Below, one piece after another: positions 1 through 5,237 of a stretch of 5,237 bases of DNA. The notes below the pieces were generated by a model, which did not search any database, was not told the DNA's origin, and saw only the letters and a program-made list of their open reading frames with translations. Within the stretch, counting starts at the first letter, position 1. Each line of letters starts with the position of its first letter. The DNA lies in contig JAKPSO010000971.1 of NCBI GenBank assembly GCA_029571495.1, forward strand, positions 1-5,237, written 5' to 3'. This DNA is from Pseudomonadota bacterium. Lineage in GTDB: Bacteria; Pseudomonadota; Gammaproteobacteria; Burkholderiales; Casimicrobiaceae. Both the position numbers and the translations under genes were made by a program.

Positions 1-1
1 G

Positions 2-1177
2 AAGAAAATTCTTGCGGAAAACGGCGTCACGGGTCAGGGCCTGCCAGCGTTCGGCACTCAAGTGCTCATGAACGTGATTAACGAGGTGGGCGCATTGCCA
101 ACACGCAACCACCGCGACAACCAGTTTGAAGGCGCGGGCGACATCTCTGCCGAAGCGATGACGACGCCACGCAAGACCGACGGCAAGAAGCATCTCGTCA
201 CCAATCAAGCCTGCTTCGGCTGCACCATCGCGTGCGGACGCATCAGCAAGCTTGACGAAGGCCACTTCACGGTTGAAAACAAGCCGCAGTACTGGGGCGC
301 CAATGGTGGCCTTGAATACGAAGCCGCATGGGCACTCGGTGCGGCCAACGGCGTGAACGACCTCGAAGCACTGCAATACGTGAACATGCTGTGCAACGAA
401 GAAGGCATCGATCCGATCAGTTTCGGCGCAACCGTCGGCGCGGTGATGGAACTGCATCAAATGGGCGTCATCACAAGCGAGCAGCTTGGCATCGACGCAA
501 CCTTTGGCTCAGCGAAAGCACTGGCCTTCCTCGCGGAAGAAACCATCAACGGTCGCGGCTTCGGCAAAGAAATCGGTCAAGGCTCGAAGCGCCTCACTGC
601 GAAGTACGGACACCCGGAACTCTCGATGTCGTCGAAAGGCCAGGAATTCCCCGCCTACGACGGTCGCGCTATTCAGGGGATTGGCCTCGCGTACGCCACG
701 TCCAATCGCGGTGGTTGCCATTTGCGCGGCTACACGATCGCCTCCGAAGTGCTCGGCATCCCAGTGAAGACCGATCCGCTCGCGTCCGAAGGCAAACCAG
801 AATTGGTCAAAGCTTTCCAAGATGCAACGGCTGCGTTCGACTCCTCGGGTCTGTGCATCTTCACCACGTTTGCGTGGGGTCTGCCGGATTTGGCACCTCA
901 ACTTCAAGGCGCGTGCGGCGACGAATTCACCACCGAAGAACTCGCACACATCGGCGAGCGCATTTGGAATATGGAGCGCGACTTTAACAACCGCGCCGGC
1001 TTCACAAACAAAGACGATTCACTGCCAAAACGCCTGCTCGAAGAAGCCTGCAAAACCGGCCCCGCCAAGGGCAAGGTCAACGAACTTGGCGCGATGCTTC
1101 CGAAGTACTATGAAGCGCGCGGCTGGAACGGTGACGGCACGCTCAAAGCCGAAACGCGCAAGCGCCTCGGACTGTAA
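2..1177 (+). CDS. aorB: Tungsten-type aldehyde:ferredoxin oxidoreductase, large subunit (5' end outside window)
   Basis: This is the C-terminal 391 residues of an AOR-family enzyme; the first full codon is at base 2 and the stop is TAA. AOR large subunits are about 600 residues, so roughly the first 210-220 (N-terminal pterin-binding domain) lie left of the window. Visible hallmarks are a CxxCxxxC cluster motif (CFGCTIAC, bases 212-235), a QEFPAYD...SNRGGCH segment (641-721) matching the first pterin/active-site region, and DSSGLC (839-856), the DxxGLC motif that holds the second pterin and the fourth [4Fe-4S] cysteine. All four cluster cysteines are present. The family oxidises aldehydes to carboxylic acids at a tungsten bis-pterin centre in the cytoplasm. 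An FAD/NAD oxidoreductase and a MoaD-like gene follow, so I infer the multi-subunit NAD-coupled AorABC type known from Aromatoleum rather than the single-subunit archaeal form. The substrate cannot be read from sequence. The symbol follows the Aromatoleum naming and is less certain than the family. Confidence 0.93.
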   Translation, partial: KKILAENGVTGQGLPAFGTQVLMNVINEVGALPTRNHRDNQFEGAGDISAEAMTTPRKTDGKKHLVTNQACFGCTIACGRISKLDEGHFTVENKPQYWGANGGLEYEAAWALGAANGVNDLEALQYVNMLCNEEGIDPISFGATVGAVMELHQMGVITSEQLGIDATFGSAKALAFLAEETINGRGFGKEIGQGSKRLTAKYGHPELSMSSKGQEFPAYDGRAIQGIGLAYATSNRGGCHLRGYTIASEVLGIPVKTDPLASEGKPELVKAFQDATAAFDSSGLCIFTTFAWGLPDLAPQLQGACGDEFTTEELAHIGERIWNMERDFNNRAGFTNKDDSLPKRLLEEACKTGPAKGKVNELGAMLPKYYEARGWNGDGTLKAETRKRLGL

Positions 1178-1181
1178 TCAC

Positions 1182-1212
1182 TCGCGCTGCAGCCCGAGCG
1201 GCCACAGCGCGA
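1182..1212 (+). promoter_or_regulatory. RNA hairpin just after the AOR stop codon
   Basis: A perfect 8-bp inverted repeat, TCGCGCTG (1182-1189) and CAGCGCGA (1205-1212), starts four bases after the AOR stop. Its 15-base loop can form a further GCC/GGC pairing. It has no T-run of its own and is followed two bases later by a second hairpin. By position it could protect the 3' end of the upstream message or act with the next hairpin as a tandem stop structure. The pairing is seen directly; the role is inferred. Confidence 0.55.
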
Positions 1213-1214
1213 AT

Positions 1215-1246
1215 AAGGGGCTACCGTGCAGGTTTGCCCCTTTTTT
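1215..1246 (+). terminator. Intrinsic terminator or attenuator between the AOR large subunit and aorC
   Basis: AAGGGGC (1215-1221) pairs perfectly with GCCCCTT (1236-1242), an inner ACC/GGT pair (1223-1225 with 1231-1233) can tighten the loop, and six T residues run from 1241 to 1246. This is the classic form of a Rho-independent terminator on the + strand. It sits inside what is otherwise an operon, 23 bases before the aorC start, and I see no convincing promoter between it and aorC. Partial read-through is therefore the likely mode, which would lower expression of the downstream genes relative to the AOR subunit. Confidence 0.65.
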
Positions 1247-1257
1247 ATTTGGAATTT

Positions 1258-1264
1258 GAGGAGA
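1258..1264 (+). promoter_or_regulatory. Shine-Dalgarno site of aorC
   Basis: GAGGAGA lies five bases upstream of the ATG at 1270. It is the clearest ribosome binding site in the window and decides the start of the FAD oxidoreductase. The in-frame upstream ATG at 1234 would overlap the terminator hairpin and add twelve residues before the dinucleotide-binding fold, so it is rejected. Confidence 0.8.
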
Positions 1265-1269
1265 AACGT

Positions 1270-2547
1270 ATGCGCCACCATGTCATTCTCGGTTGCGGTC
1301 CAGCGGGTGTCATCGCTGCGGAAACGATCCGCCAACACGCCCCGGCCGACGCGATCACGATGATCGGCGACGAGCCCGAAGCGCCCTACTCGCGCATGGC
1401 GATTCCATACTTGATCGCGGGTCACATCAATGAGGGCGGAACACATCTTCGCCATGAAGCCGGTCATTTCTCGGGCCTCAATATCAAGGTCAAACAAGCG
1501 ACAGCGAAGTCCATTGACACGGCCGCGCGCAGCGTCGCGCTGAGCACCGGCGAGACGATCACATTTGACACGCTCCTCATCGCCACGGGCTCGCGCCCCG
1601 CTTCGCCACCGATTCCCGGAATCAACGCGGCGGGCGTCCACACGTGCTGGACGCTGGACGACGCGCGCAAAATCATGGCGCTCGCGCAGCCTGGCGCTCG
1701 GGTCTTGCAGATGGGTGCTGGCTTCATCGGCTGCATCATCATGGAGGCGCTCGCCGCTCGTAAGACGCAACTCACCGTCGTTGAAATGGGCGACCGAATG
1801 GTGCCGCGCATGATGGGCGAAACCGCGGGGACGATGATCAAAGACTGGTGCGAAGGAAAGGGCATTCGCGTGATCACCAACACGCGCGTTGAAGCCATCG
1901 AATCCGGCACACCGCTAAGCGCCCGACTCTCCAACGGCACCCATGTGTCGGCTGACCTCATCATTAGCGCCACGGGCGTCAAACCCGCGATCGCTTTCCT
2001 CGAAAATTCGAACGTCAAGTGCCTGCGCGGTGTATTGACTGACGAGCACATGCAAACGAGCGTGCCCGGCATTTACGCAGCAGGCGACTGCGCCGAAGCG
2101 TTTGATCGCATCACCGAAACCACGATCGTGAGCGCAATTCAACCCAACGCCGCTGATCAAGCGCGCGTGGCTGCGCTCAACATGGTCGGCCAGCAAGCGT
2201 TCTTGCCACGCGTTACGCAAATCAACGTGCTCGACACGCTCGGCATGATTTCGACATCGTTCGGCAACTGGCAAGGCGTACCCGGCGGACAACATGCAGA
2301 ACTCACCGACGCCGCGAGTGGCCGCCACCTGAGCCTTCAGTTCAAAGACGACGTACTGATCGGCTGCAACAGTGTGGGCTGGACCGAACACGTTGGCGTC
2401 ATGCGTGGACTCGTCGAAGGCAAAGTGCATCTAGGCGCATGGAAAGACGTACTTCTGGAAGACCCGACACAACTCGTGCCCGCCTACATCGCCAGCGCGC
2501 AATCGCAAGGCTCATGGAACGGCGCCGGCGACGAGCGTCGTCGATAA
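1270..2547 (+). CDS. aorC: FAD-dependent NAD(P) oxidoreductase, AorC-type electron-transfer subunit
   Basis: The 425-residue product belongs to the two-dinucleotide-binding-domain flavoprotein superfamily (NirB/rubredoxin-reductase type). The N-terminal FAD site GCGPAG is at residues 8-13, followed by a PYSRMAIPYLIAG stretch typical of this branch, ATG at 105-107, the second Rossmann site GAGFIG (NAD(P)) at 149-154, and the FAD-contacting YAAGD with Asp273. There is no signal peptide or membrane segment, so it is cytoplasmic. I see no CxxC redox pair, so it is not a disulfide reductase. In the Aromatoleum enzyme the equivalent FAD subunit passes electrons from the Fe-S subunit to NAD+; position directly after the AOR large subunit supports the same job. 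The start is fixed by a strong GAGGAGA site. The MoaD-like gene begins nine bases after the stop, suggesting one transcript. A generic ferredoxin/rubredoxin-NAD(P) reductase serving a different partner is the main alternative. Confidence 0.88.
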   Translation: MRHHVILGCGPAGVIAAETIRQHAPADAITMIGDEPEAPYSRMAIPYLIAGHINEGGTHLRHEAGHFSGLNIKVKQATAKSIDTAARSVALSTGETITFDTLLIATGSRPASPPIPGINAAGVHTCWTLDDARKIMALAQPGARVLQMGAGFIGCIIMEALAARKTQLTVVEMGDRMVPRMMGETAGTMIKDWCEGKGIRVITNTRVEAIESGTPLSARLSNGTHVSADLIISATGVKPAIAFLENSNVKCLRGVLTDEHMQTSVPGIYAAGDCAEAFDRITETTIVSAIQPNAADQARVAALNMVGQQAFLPRVTQINVLDTLGMISTSFGNWQGVPGGQHAELTDAASGRHLSLQFKDDVLIGCNSVGWTEHVGVMRGLVEGKVHLGAWKDVLLEDPTQLVPAYIASAQSQGSWNGAGDERRR

Positions 2548-2556
2548 TCTAGTCCG

Positions 2557-2811
2557 ATGAACATCACGCTCAAGCTCTTTGCGTCGTTAACGGACTACCT
2601 CCCAGCCGACGCGCGCCGCGCGAACCGTGTCGCGCTTGATGTGGCCGATGGCGTGAGCGTGCAACGTGTCATCGATGACTTCCAATTGCCCGCGAAACTC
2701 GTGCATCTCGTGCTCGTCAACGGCACGTACATCGACCCGGCTGATCGCGCCACGCGCGCGCTCGTCCCCGACGACGTACTTGCGATCTGGCCGCCCATCG
2801 CGGGCGGCTAA
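2557..2811 (+). CDS. MoaD/ThiS-family ubiquitin-like sulfur carrier protein
   Basis: The 84-residue protein begins MNITLKLFASLTDYLP, a typical first beta-strand of MoaD, and ends WPPIAGG with the mandatory C-terminal Gly-Gly that is adenylated and then thiocarboxylated. Length and the DDVLAIWPP run before the tail match MoaD-type beta-grasp carriers. In molybdopterin synthase the thiocarboxylate supplies dithiolene sulfur to precursor Z. Next to a tungsten-type AOR the most economical inference is a dedicated carrier for that enzyme's pterin cofactor. The E1-like activating enzyme (MoeB/ThiF) and the MoaE partner are not in the window and must be supplied elsewhere. The ATG is nine bases after the aorC stop with no clear Shine-Dalgarno site, so translation probably depends on coupling to aorC. 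I leave the symbol empty because the housekeeping moaD may be a separate gene. Confidence 0.88.
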   Translation: MNITLKLFASLTDYLPADARRANRVALDVADGVSVQRVIDDFQLPAKLVHLVLVNGTYIDPADRATRALVPDDVLAIWPPIAGG

Positions 2812-2829
2812 CGCGCTGGTCGACCGCGC

Positions 2830-3147
2830 ATGCAAGCAGCGTACGCGGAGGCGTTCGATCGAGTGATGACCTGCACGGTCGCTGATTGGTTGCGGCTCTT
2901 GCCTGCGGCCATTGGTGCGAACGCGTTTGCGTTGACCGATGACTCCGCGACCGTTCAACTTGCCAACGGTTCGACACCTTCGCGATCATCGCTTCGCATT
3001 CAGTGGCGGGAAGCGCCAGAACGCCGCATCGCTCTCGTGCGCCTGCCACAGCTCAACGTGAGCTTTCGGTTCGAAAACACCCCCGACACCGAACGCCTCG
3101 CGTTTATGCAACGCTTTGATTTGTTCATGCAGCGTGGCGGTGGCTGA
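2830..3147 (+). CDS. Conserved-looking hypothetical protein ending in RGGG, last gene of the AOR set
   Basis: I do not recognise a named family. The 105-residue product is soluble, without signal peptide, transmembrane segment or cysteine pair (one Cys near the N terminus). It has an N-terminal helical part (FDRVMTCTVADWLRLLP), a middle with alternating short hydrophobic runs, then WREAPERRIALVRLPQLNVSF, likely two beta-strands, and a C-terminal FMQRFDLFMQRGGG. The wording resembles short uncharacterised betaproteobacterial proteins I remember, but I cannot confirm that. It starts 18 bases after the MoaD-like stop, on the same strand, and GC-rich codon use matches its neighbours, so it is probably a real gene of the same transcript. 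No Shine-Dalgarno site precedes the ATG at 2830. A GGAGG at 2847-2851 precedes a GTG at 2863 and an ATG at 2866, so a start 11-12 codons later (93-94 residues) is possible. A role in AOR assembly is only a guess from position. Confidence 0.72.
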   Translation: MQAAYAEAFDRVMTCTVADWLRLLPAAIGANAFALTDDSATVQLANGSTPSRSSLRIQWREAPERRIALVRLPQLNVSFRFENTPDTERLAFMQRFDLFMQRGGG

Positions 3148-3178
3148 CAGCCCTTCGCTCGACGATTCGCGCTAGTAG

Positions 3179-3290
3179 CTTTTTGCCTCCAACGACCGTA
3201 CTGTCGTCTATAGCGGCCAATTTCTTGAGAAGTCAACTTTTGGAAAAACGAACCGCTAACGACCAGCCTACGGCCGTTGGAGCGAAAAAG
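3179..3290. repeat. Long imperfect inverted repeat in the convergent intergenic region
   Basis: The left arm (3179-3200, starting CTTTTTGCCTCCAACG) and right arm (3269-3290, ending CGTTGGAGCGAAAAAG) are inverted copies matching at 19 of 22 positions. Pairing resumes inward with TCGT (3204-3207) to ACGA (3259-3262) and TAGCGG (3211-3216) to CCGCTA (3253-3258), and the centre has CCAA (3217-3220) to TTGG (3240-3243), so nearly the whole 112 bases can fold into one bulged hairpin. T residues begin the hairpin and A residues end it on either strand, so there is no T-run after the stem and it does not look like a standard intrinsic terminator. No target duplication is obvious at the ends. It may be a small non-autonomous mobile or dispersed palindromic element. 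It fills most of the 3148-3344 gap, where I see no gene. Confidence 0.6.
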
Positions 3291-3344
3291 TCATGGTACA
3301 GACCACCGCGCGTTGCTACGCGACCGACGCGACGGTTGGCGCCC

Positions 3345-4772
3345 CTACATTTTCAACCGCGCCAACGAAACCTCGCGCCCTAGCGTCACGAGCAACGCAT
3401 CCACGCCAGGCGCTTGCGCACTGCCTGTGAGTAGCACGCGAAGCGGCATCATGACCTGCGGTGTTTTCAGCGAGAACTTCGCCTGCGCTTCCTTGAGAAT
3501 CGCGGCGAGTGCGGGCTTGGACCATTCGGCCATAGTCAATTGCTCGGCGACCCACGCGACGGCGGGTCTATTGCCGTCAGGCAGATGTTGCGCCAAAAGA
3601 GCAGCATCGACAGTCGGCGCGACATAGCAGTAGCGCGCCATTTCGGCGATTTTCTTGAGCGTCGGGGCACGTTCGCGAAGCAACTCCGCGACTGCAAGCG
3701 CACTCGGCCCACTTGCCACGTCGTAGCCCTGCTCTACGAGAAACGGATGCAACCGTTTAGCCAGCTCGTCAACGGGCAAGCGCTTCACGTGCTCGCCGTT
3801 GAGCCATTCGAATTTCTCTGCGTCAAAGCGCGCGGGCGACGGCGTGAGCGATTCGAGGTTAAACCATTCGACGAGTTGCTACGGCGAGAAAATTTCGTCG
3901 TTGCCGTGCGACCAACCCAAGCGCGCGAGCCCATTGATCACCGCTTCCGGCAAAAATCCTTGCGCGGCGTACTCGTTCAAGCCCGTTGCGCCGTGGCGCT
4001 TGGAGAGTTTCTCGCCGTCGTTGCCGAGCACCGTCGGCGTGTGACCGAACACCGGTGGCTCGGCACCCAGTGCACGGAAAATGTTGATCTGCCTCGGTGT
4101 GTTCATCACATGACCGTCGCCGCGAATGACGTGGGTGATCGCCATGTCCACGTCGTCGACGCACACGCAAAAGTTGTAGGTCGGCACGCCGACTTCACCC
4201 ACCGGCGCCGGTCGCGCGATGACGAGATCATCCAGCTCGCTGTTTGCGATTTCGATGCGCCCCTTGACCGCGTCTTCCCACACCACGGCGCCGTCGTCCG
4301 GGTTGCGGAAGCGAATCACCGGATCAACGCCTGCAGGAATTTTCAAGCCGTGTTTCGCGACGTTCTCGGGCCGCCAGCGTCCGTCGTAGCGCGGTTTTTC
4401 GCCCTTCGCCTTTTGCGCTTCGCGCAAGGCGTCAAGCTCTTCGACGCTCATGTAGCAGTGATACGCGCGGCCATCCGCGAGCATTTGCGCGATGACTTCG
4501 CGGTAGCGCGGCATGCGCTGCATTTGATAGAACGGCCCCTCGTCTATGTCCATACCCAACCAGGCCATGTCGCGTAGGATGCCATCGGCGCTGGATTCGG
4601 ACGAGCGCTCAAGATCGGTGTCCTCGATGCGCAGGACAAATTGGCCTTTGTGATGGCGAGCAAACGCCCACGCAAAGAGCGCAGTGCGAATGTTGCCGAG
4701 GTGAAGCGTGCCCGTGGGTGAAGGCGCAAACCGCGTGCGCACGGTTTGCTGAGTCGTGTTAGTAGTGTTCAT
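3345..4772 (-). pseudogene. gltX: Glutamyl-tRNA synthetase with one in-frame amber codon (possibly a sequencing error)
   Basis: Read from the ATG at 4772 this is a 475-codon class I GluRS, close to the usual 470 or so residues. The catalytic part shows FAPSPTGTLHLGN with the HIGH-type motif HLGN at 24-27, then RIEDTD, GEKPRYDGRWR, and the KMSKS-type loop KLSKR at 255-259. Codon 298 is TAG. Beyond it the same frame continues without any shift as anticodon-binding domain (QLVEWFNLESLTPSP, then FEWLNGEHVKRL) to a terminal TAG at 3345-3347. Intact reading on both sides means one substitution (for example GAG or CAG to TAG) is enough to explain it. The enzyme charges tRNA-Glu and is normally essential. 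A truncated 297-residue product would lack the anticodon-binding domain. Only the first cysteine of the zinc site known from E. coli GluRS is kept. An in-frame GTG at 4814 is a less likely start, since it adds 14 residues before the conserved N terminus. The gene lies 54 bases downstream of the livF-type gene on the same strand. Confidence 0.93.
3879..3881 (-). other. Premature TAG codon inside gltX
   Basis: The minus-strand codons here read TCG CCG TAG CAA CTC, that is Ser-Pro-stop-Gln-Leu, in a place where GluRS proteins typically have an SxEQ-like sequence entering the anticodon-binding domain. GAG to TAG is a single base change. No other stop or frame change occurs in the remaining 178 codons of the gene. 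Confidence 0.95.
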
Positions 4773-4775
4773 CCA

Positions 4776-4791
4776 CCCGATTTTATTCGGG
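4776..4791 (-). other. Small hairpin immediately upstream of the gltX start
   Basis: CCCGA and TCGGG form a 5-bp stem around a six-base AT-only loop in the 54-base gap between the livF-type stop and the gltX ATG. On the minus strand the stem ends three bases before the ATG and is not followed by a T-run, so it is a poor terminator. It overlaps the GGGTGG stretch that is the only purine-rich element near the start, so it could hinder ribosome access. This is a weak structure and may mean nothing. Confidence 0.3.
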
Positions 4792-4826
4792 GGCGATGTT
4801 TGCGCGCGAATCACGCGCCCGGCGGT

Positions 4827-5237
4827 TTAGACCGCGCAGTACTTCGCCTGAATTTCTTCGTCTGCGAGGAGCGCCGCCGCAGTGCCGTGGTGCACGATGC
4901 TGCCTTGATCGAGAATGTAGGCGCGATCCGAAATCGAGAGCGCGCGCTCAACGTTTTGTTCGACGAGCAAAATGGTCGTGCCGCTTTTCTTCATGCGTGC
5001 GAACAGCTCAAACATTTCGTCGACGAGCACCGGCATGACGCCCTCGGACGGTTCGTCCATGAGGATCATTTTTGGCTTCGCCATCATCGCACGAGCGATG
5101 GCCAACATTTGTTGCTCGCCACCGGAAAGCGACGTGCCCTCTTGATGCAATCGCTCTTTCAAACGTGGAAACGTTTGCGCGATTTCGTCGATCATCGCGT
5201 GGGTCGTGTCGCGCGCGTTACTCGCGATGAGCCCCAG
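4827..5237 (-). CDS. livF: Branched-chain amino acid-type ABC transporter ATP-binding protein, LivF family (5' end outside window)
   Basis: The last 136 residues of an ABC ATPase are present, open to the right edge with the first full codon at 5235-5237 and a TAA stop. The signature LSGGEQQ is at 5109-5129, Walker B MILMDEP at 5049-5069, followed by the D-loop-region SEGVMP and the LLVEQN strand, both typical of the LivF/UrtE group. The C terminus (EIQAKYCAV) is LivF-like. LivF proteins are about 235 residues, so roughly 100, including Walker A, lie outside. LivF pairs with LivG to power uptake of branched-chain amino acids, or in betaproteobacteria often other amides, amino acids or aromatic acids, through LivH/LivM permeases. 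Substrate cannot be told here, and the other subunits should lie to the right. The urea-type UrtE is the main alternative but its signature usually differs. gltX follows 54 bases downstream without an obvious terminator, so read-through into it is possible. Confidence 0.88.
   Translation of the reverse strand: MGLIASNARDTTHAMIDEIAQTFPRLKERLHQEGTSLSGGEQQMLAIARAMMAKPKMILMDEPSEGVMPVLVDEMFELFARMKKSGTTILLVEQNVERALSISDRAYILDQGSIVHHGTAAALLADEEIQAKYCAV

Noticed and set aside
509..949. A 146-residue frame antisense to the AOR gene, and similar overlapping frames at 328-987, 1108-1770 and 1464-2072.
   Set aside because: All overlap strongly supported genes and show no domain or plausible translation start; they reflect low stop density in GC-rich DNA.
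2545..2829. aorC, the MoaD-like gene and the last gene all lie in the same reading frame separated only by TAA codons, so stop read-through could make fusions.
   Set aside because: TAA is an efficient stop, no recoding signal is visible, and a fusion would mask the Gly-Gly tail the carrier needs. Same frame by chance is unremarkable.
3187..3282. Possible integron attC site: CTCCAAC at 3187-3193 and GTTGGAG at 3276-3282 bound an imperfect palindrome of suitable length.
   Set aside because: Both boxes miss the RYYYAAC/GTTRRRY consensus at one end position, the inverted repeat continues outside the boxes, and no integrase or cassette-like genes are nearby.
3300..3344. A gltX terminator: short stems just past the gltX stop and a T5 run on the minus strand at about 3285-3289.
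   Set aside because: The stems are only 4-5 bp and the one closest to the T-run is weak, with four bases between; not convincing enough to annotate.
3345..3788. A separate small gene starting at the GTG at 3788.
   Set aside because: The product is plainly the anticodon-binding part of GluRS, in frame with the upstream part and without a ribosome binding site; it is the remainder of gltX, not an independent gene.
3540..4577. A 345-residue open frame on the + strand opposite gltX.
   Set aside because: It is antisense to a gene with clear GluRS motifs, its product is rich in Arg and His as expected for a shadow of GC-rich coding sequence, and it shows no recognisable domain.
4773..4814. A TAAAAT hexamer upstream of gltX as a -10 box.
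   Set aside because: No acceptable -35 hexamer lies at 16-18 bases, and initiation from it would leave almost no leader; the hexamer is the loop side of a small hairpin.

Overview
The window looks like chromosomal DNA of a betaproteobacterium, most likely in or near Burkholderiales. This rests on moderately GC-rich coding sequence, a GluRS and a LivF-type ATPase whose wording resembles Burkholderiales homologues as I remember them, and a NAD-coupled aldehyde oxidoreductase gene set of the kind known from Aromatoleum. No database search was possible, so the taxonomic call is an inference.

Layout. The left part (about 1-3147, + strand) is one gene set read left to right: the C-terminal two thirds of a tungsten-type aldehyde:ferredoxin oxidoreductase (AOR) large subunit; an intergenic gap with two back-to-back RNA hairpins, the second followed by a T-run; an FAD/NAD(P) oxidoreductase of the AorC type; a small MoaD/ThiS-type sulfur carrier ending in Gly-Gly; and a 105-residue protein of unknown function ending in Arg-Gly-Gly-Gly. 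The right part (3345-5237, - strand) carries gltX (glutamyl-tRNA synthetase) and, upstream of it, the 3' part of a livF-type ABC transporter ATPase. The two blocks converge on a 197-bp intergenic region (3148-3344), mostly filled by a long imperfect inverted repeat.

How the genes fit together. The AOR subunit would oxidise an aldehyde to a carboxylic acid at a tungsten (or molybdenum) bis-pterin site and pass electrons through its [4Fe-4S] cluster. An electron-transfer Fe-S subunit, probably encoded just left of the window, and the FAD subunit would then deliver them to NAD+. The MoaD-like protein would supply sulfur for the pterin dithiolene. The role of the 105-residue protein is unknown.

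The most striking point is in gltX. The gene is full length (475 codons) and reads as a normal GluRS on both sides, but one in-frame TAG at codon 298 splits it at the junction of the catalytic and anticodon-binding domains. GluRS is normally essential, so this is a sequencing error, a very recent null allele with another synthetase elsewhere, or a suppressed amber codon. The terminal stop of the same gene is also TAG, which argues against wholesale reassignment. I see no tRNA, rRNA, CRISPR array, insertion sequence or phage gene.
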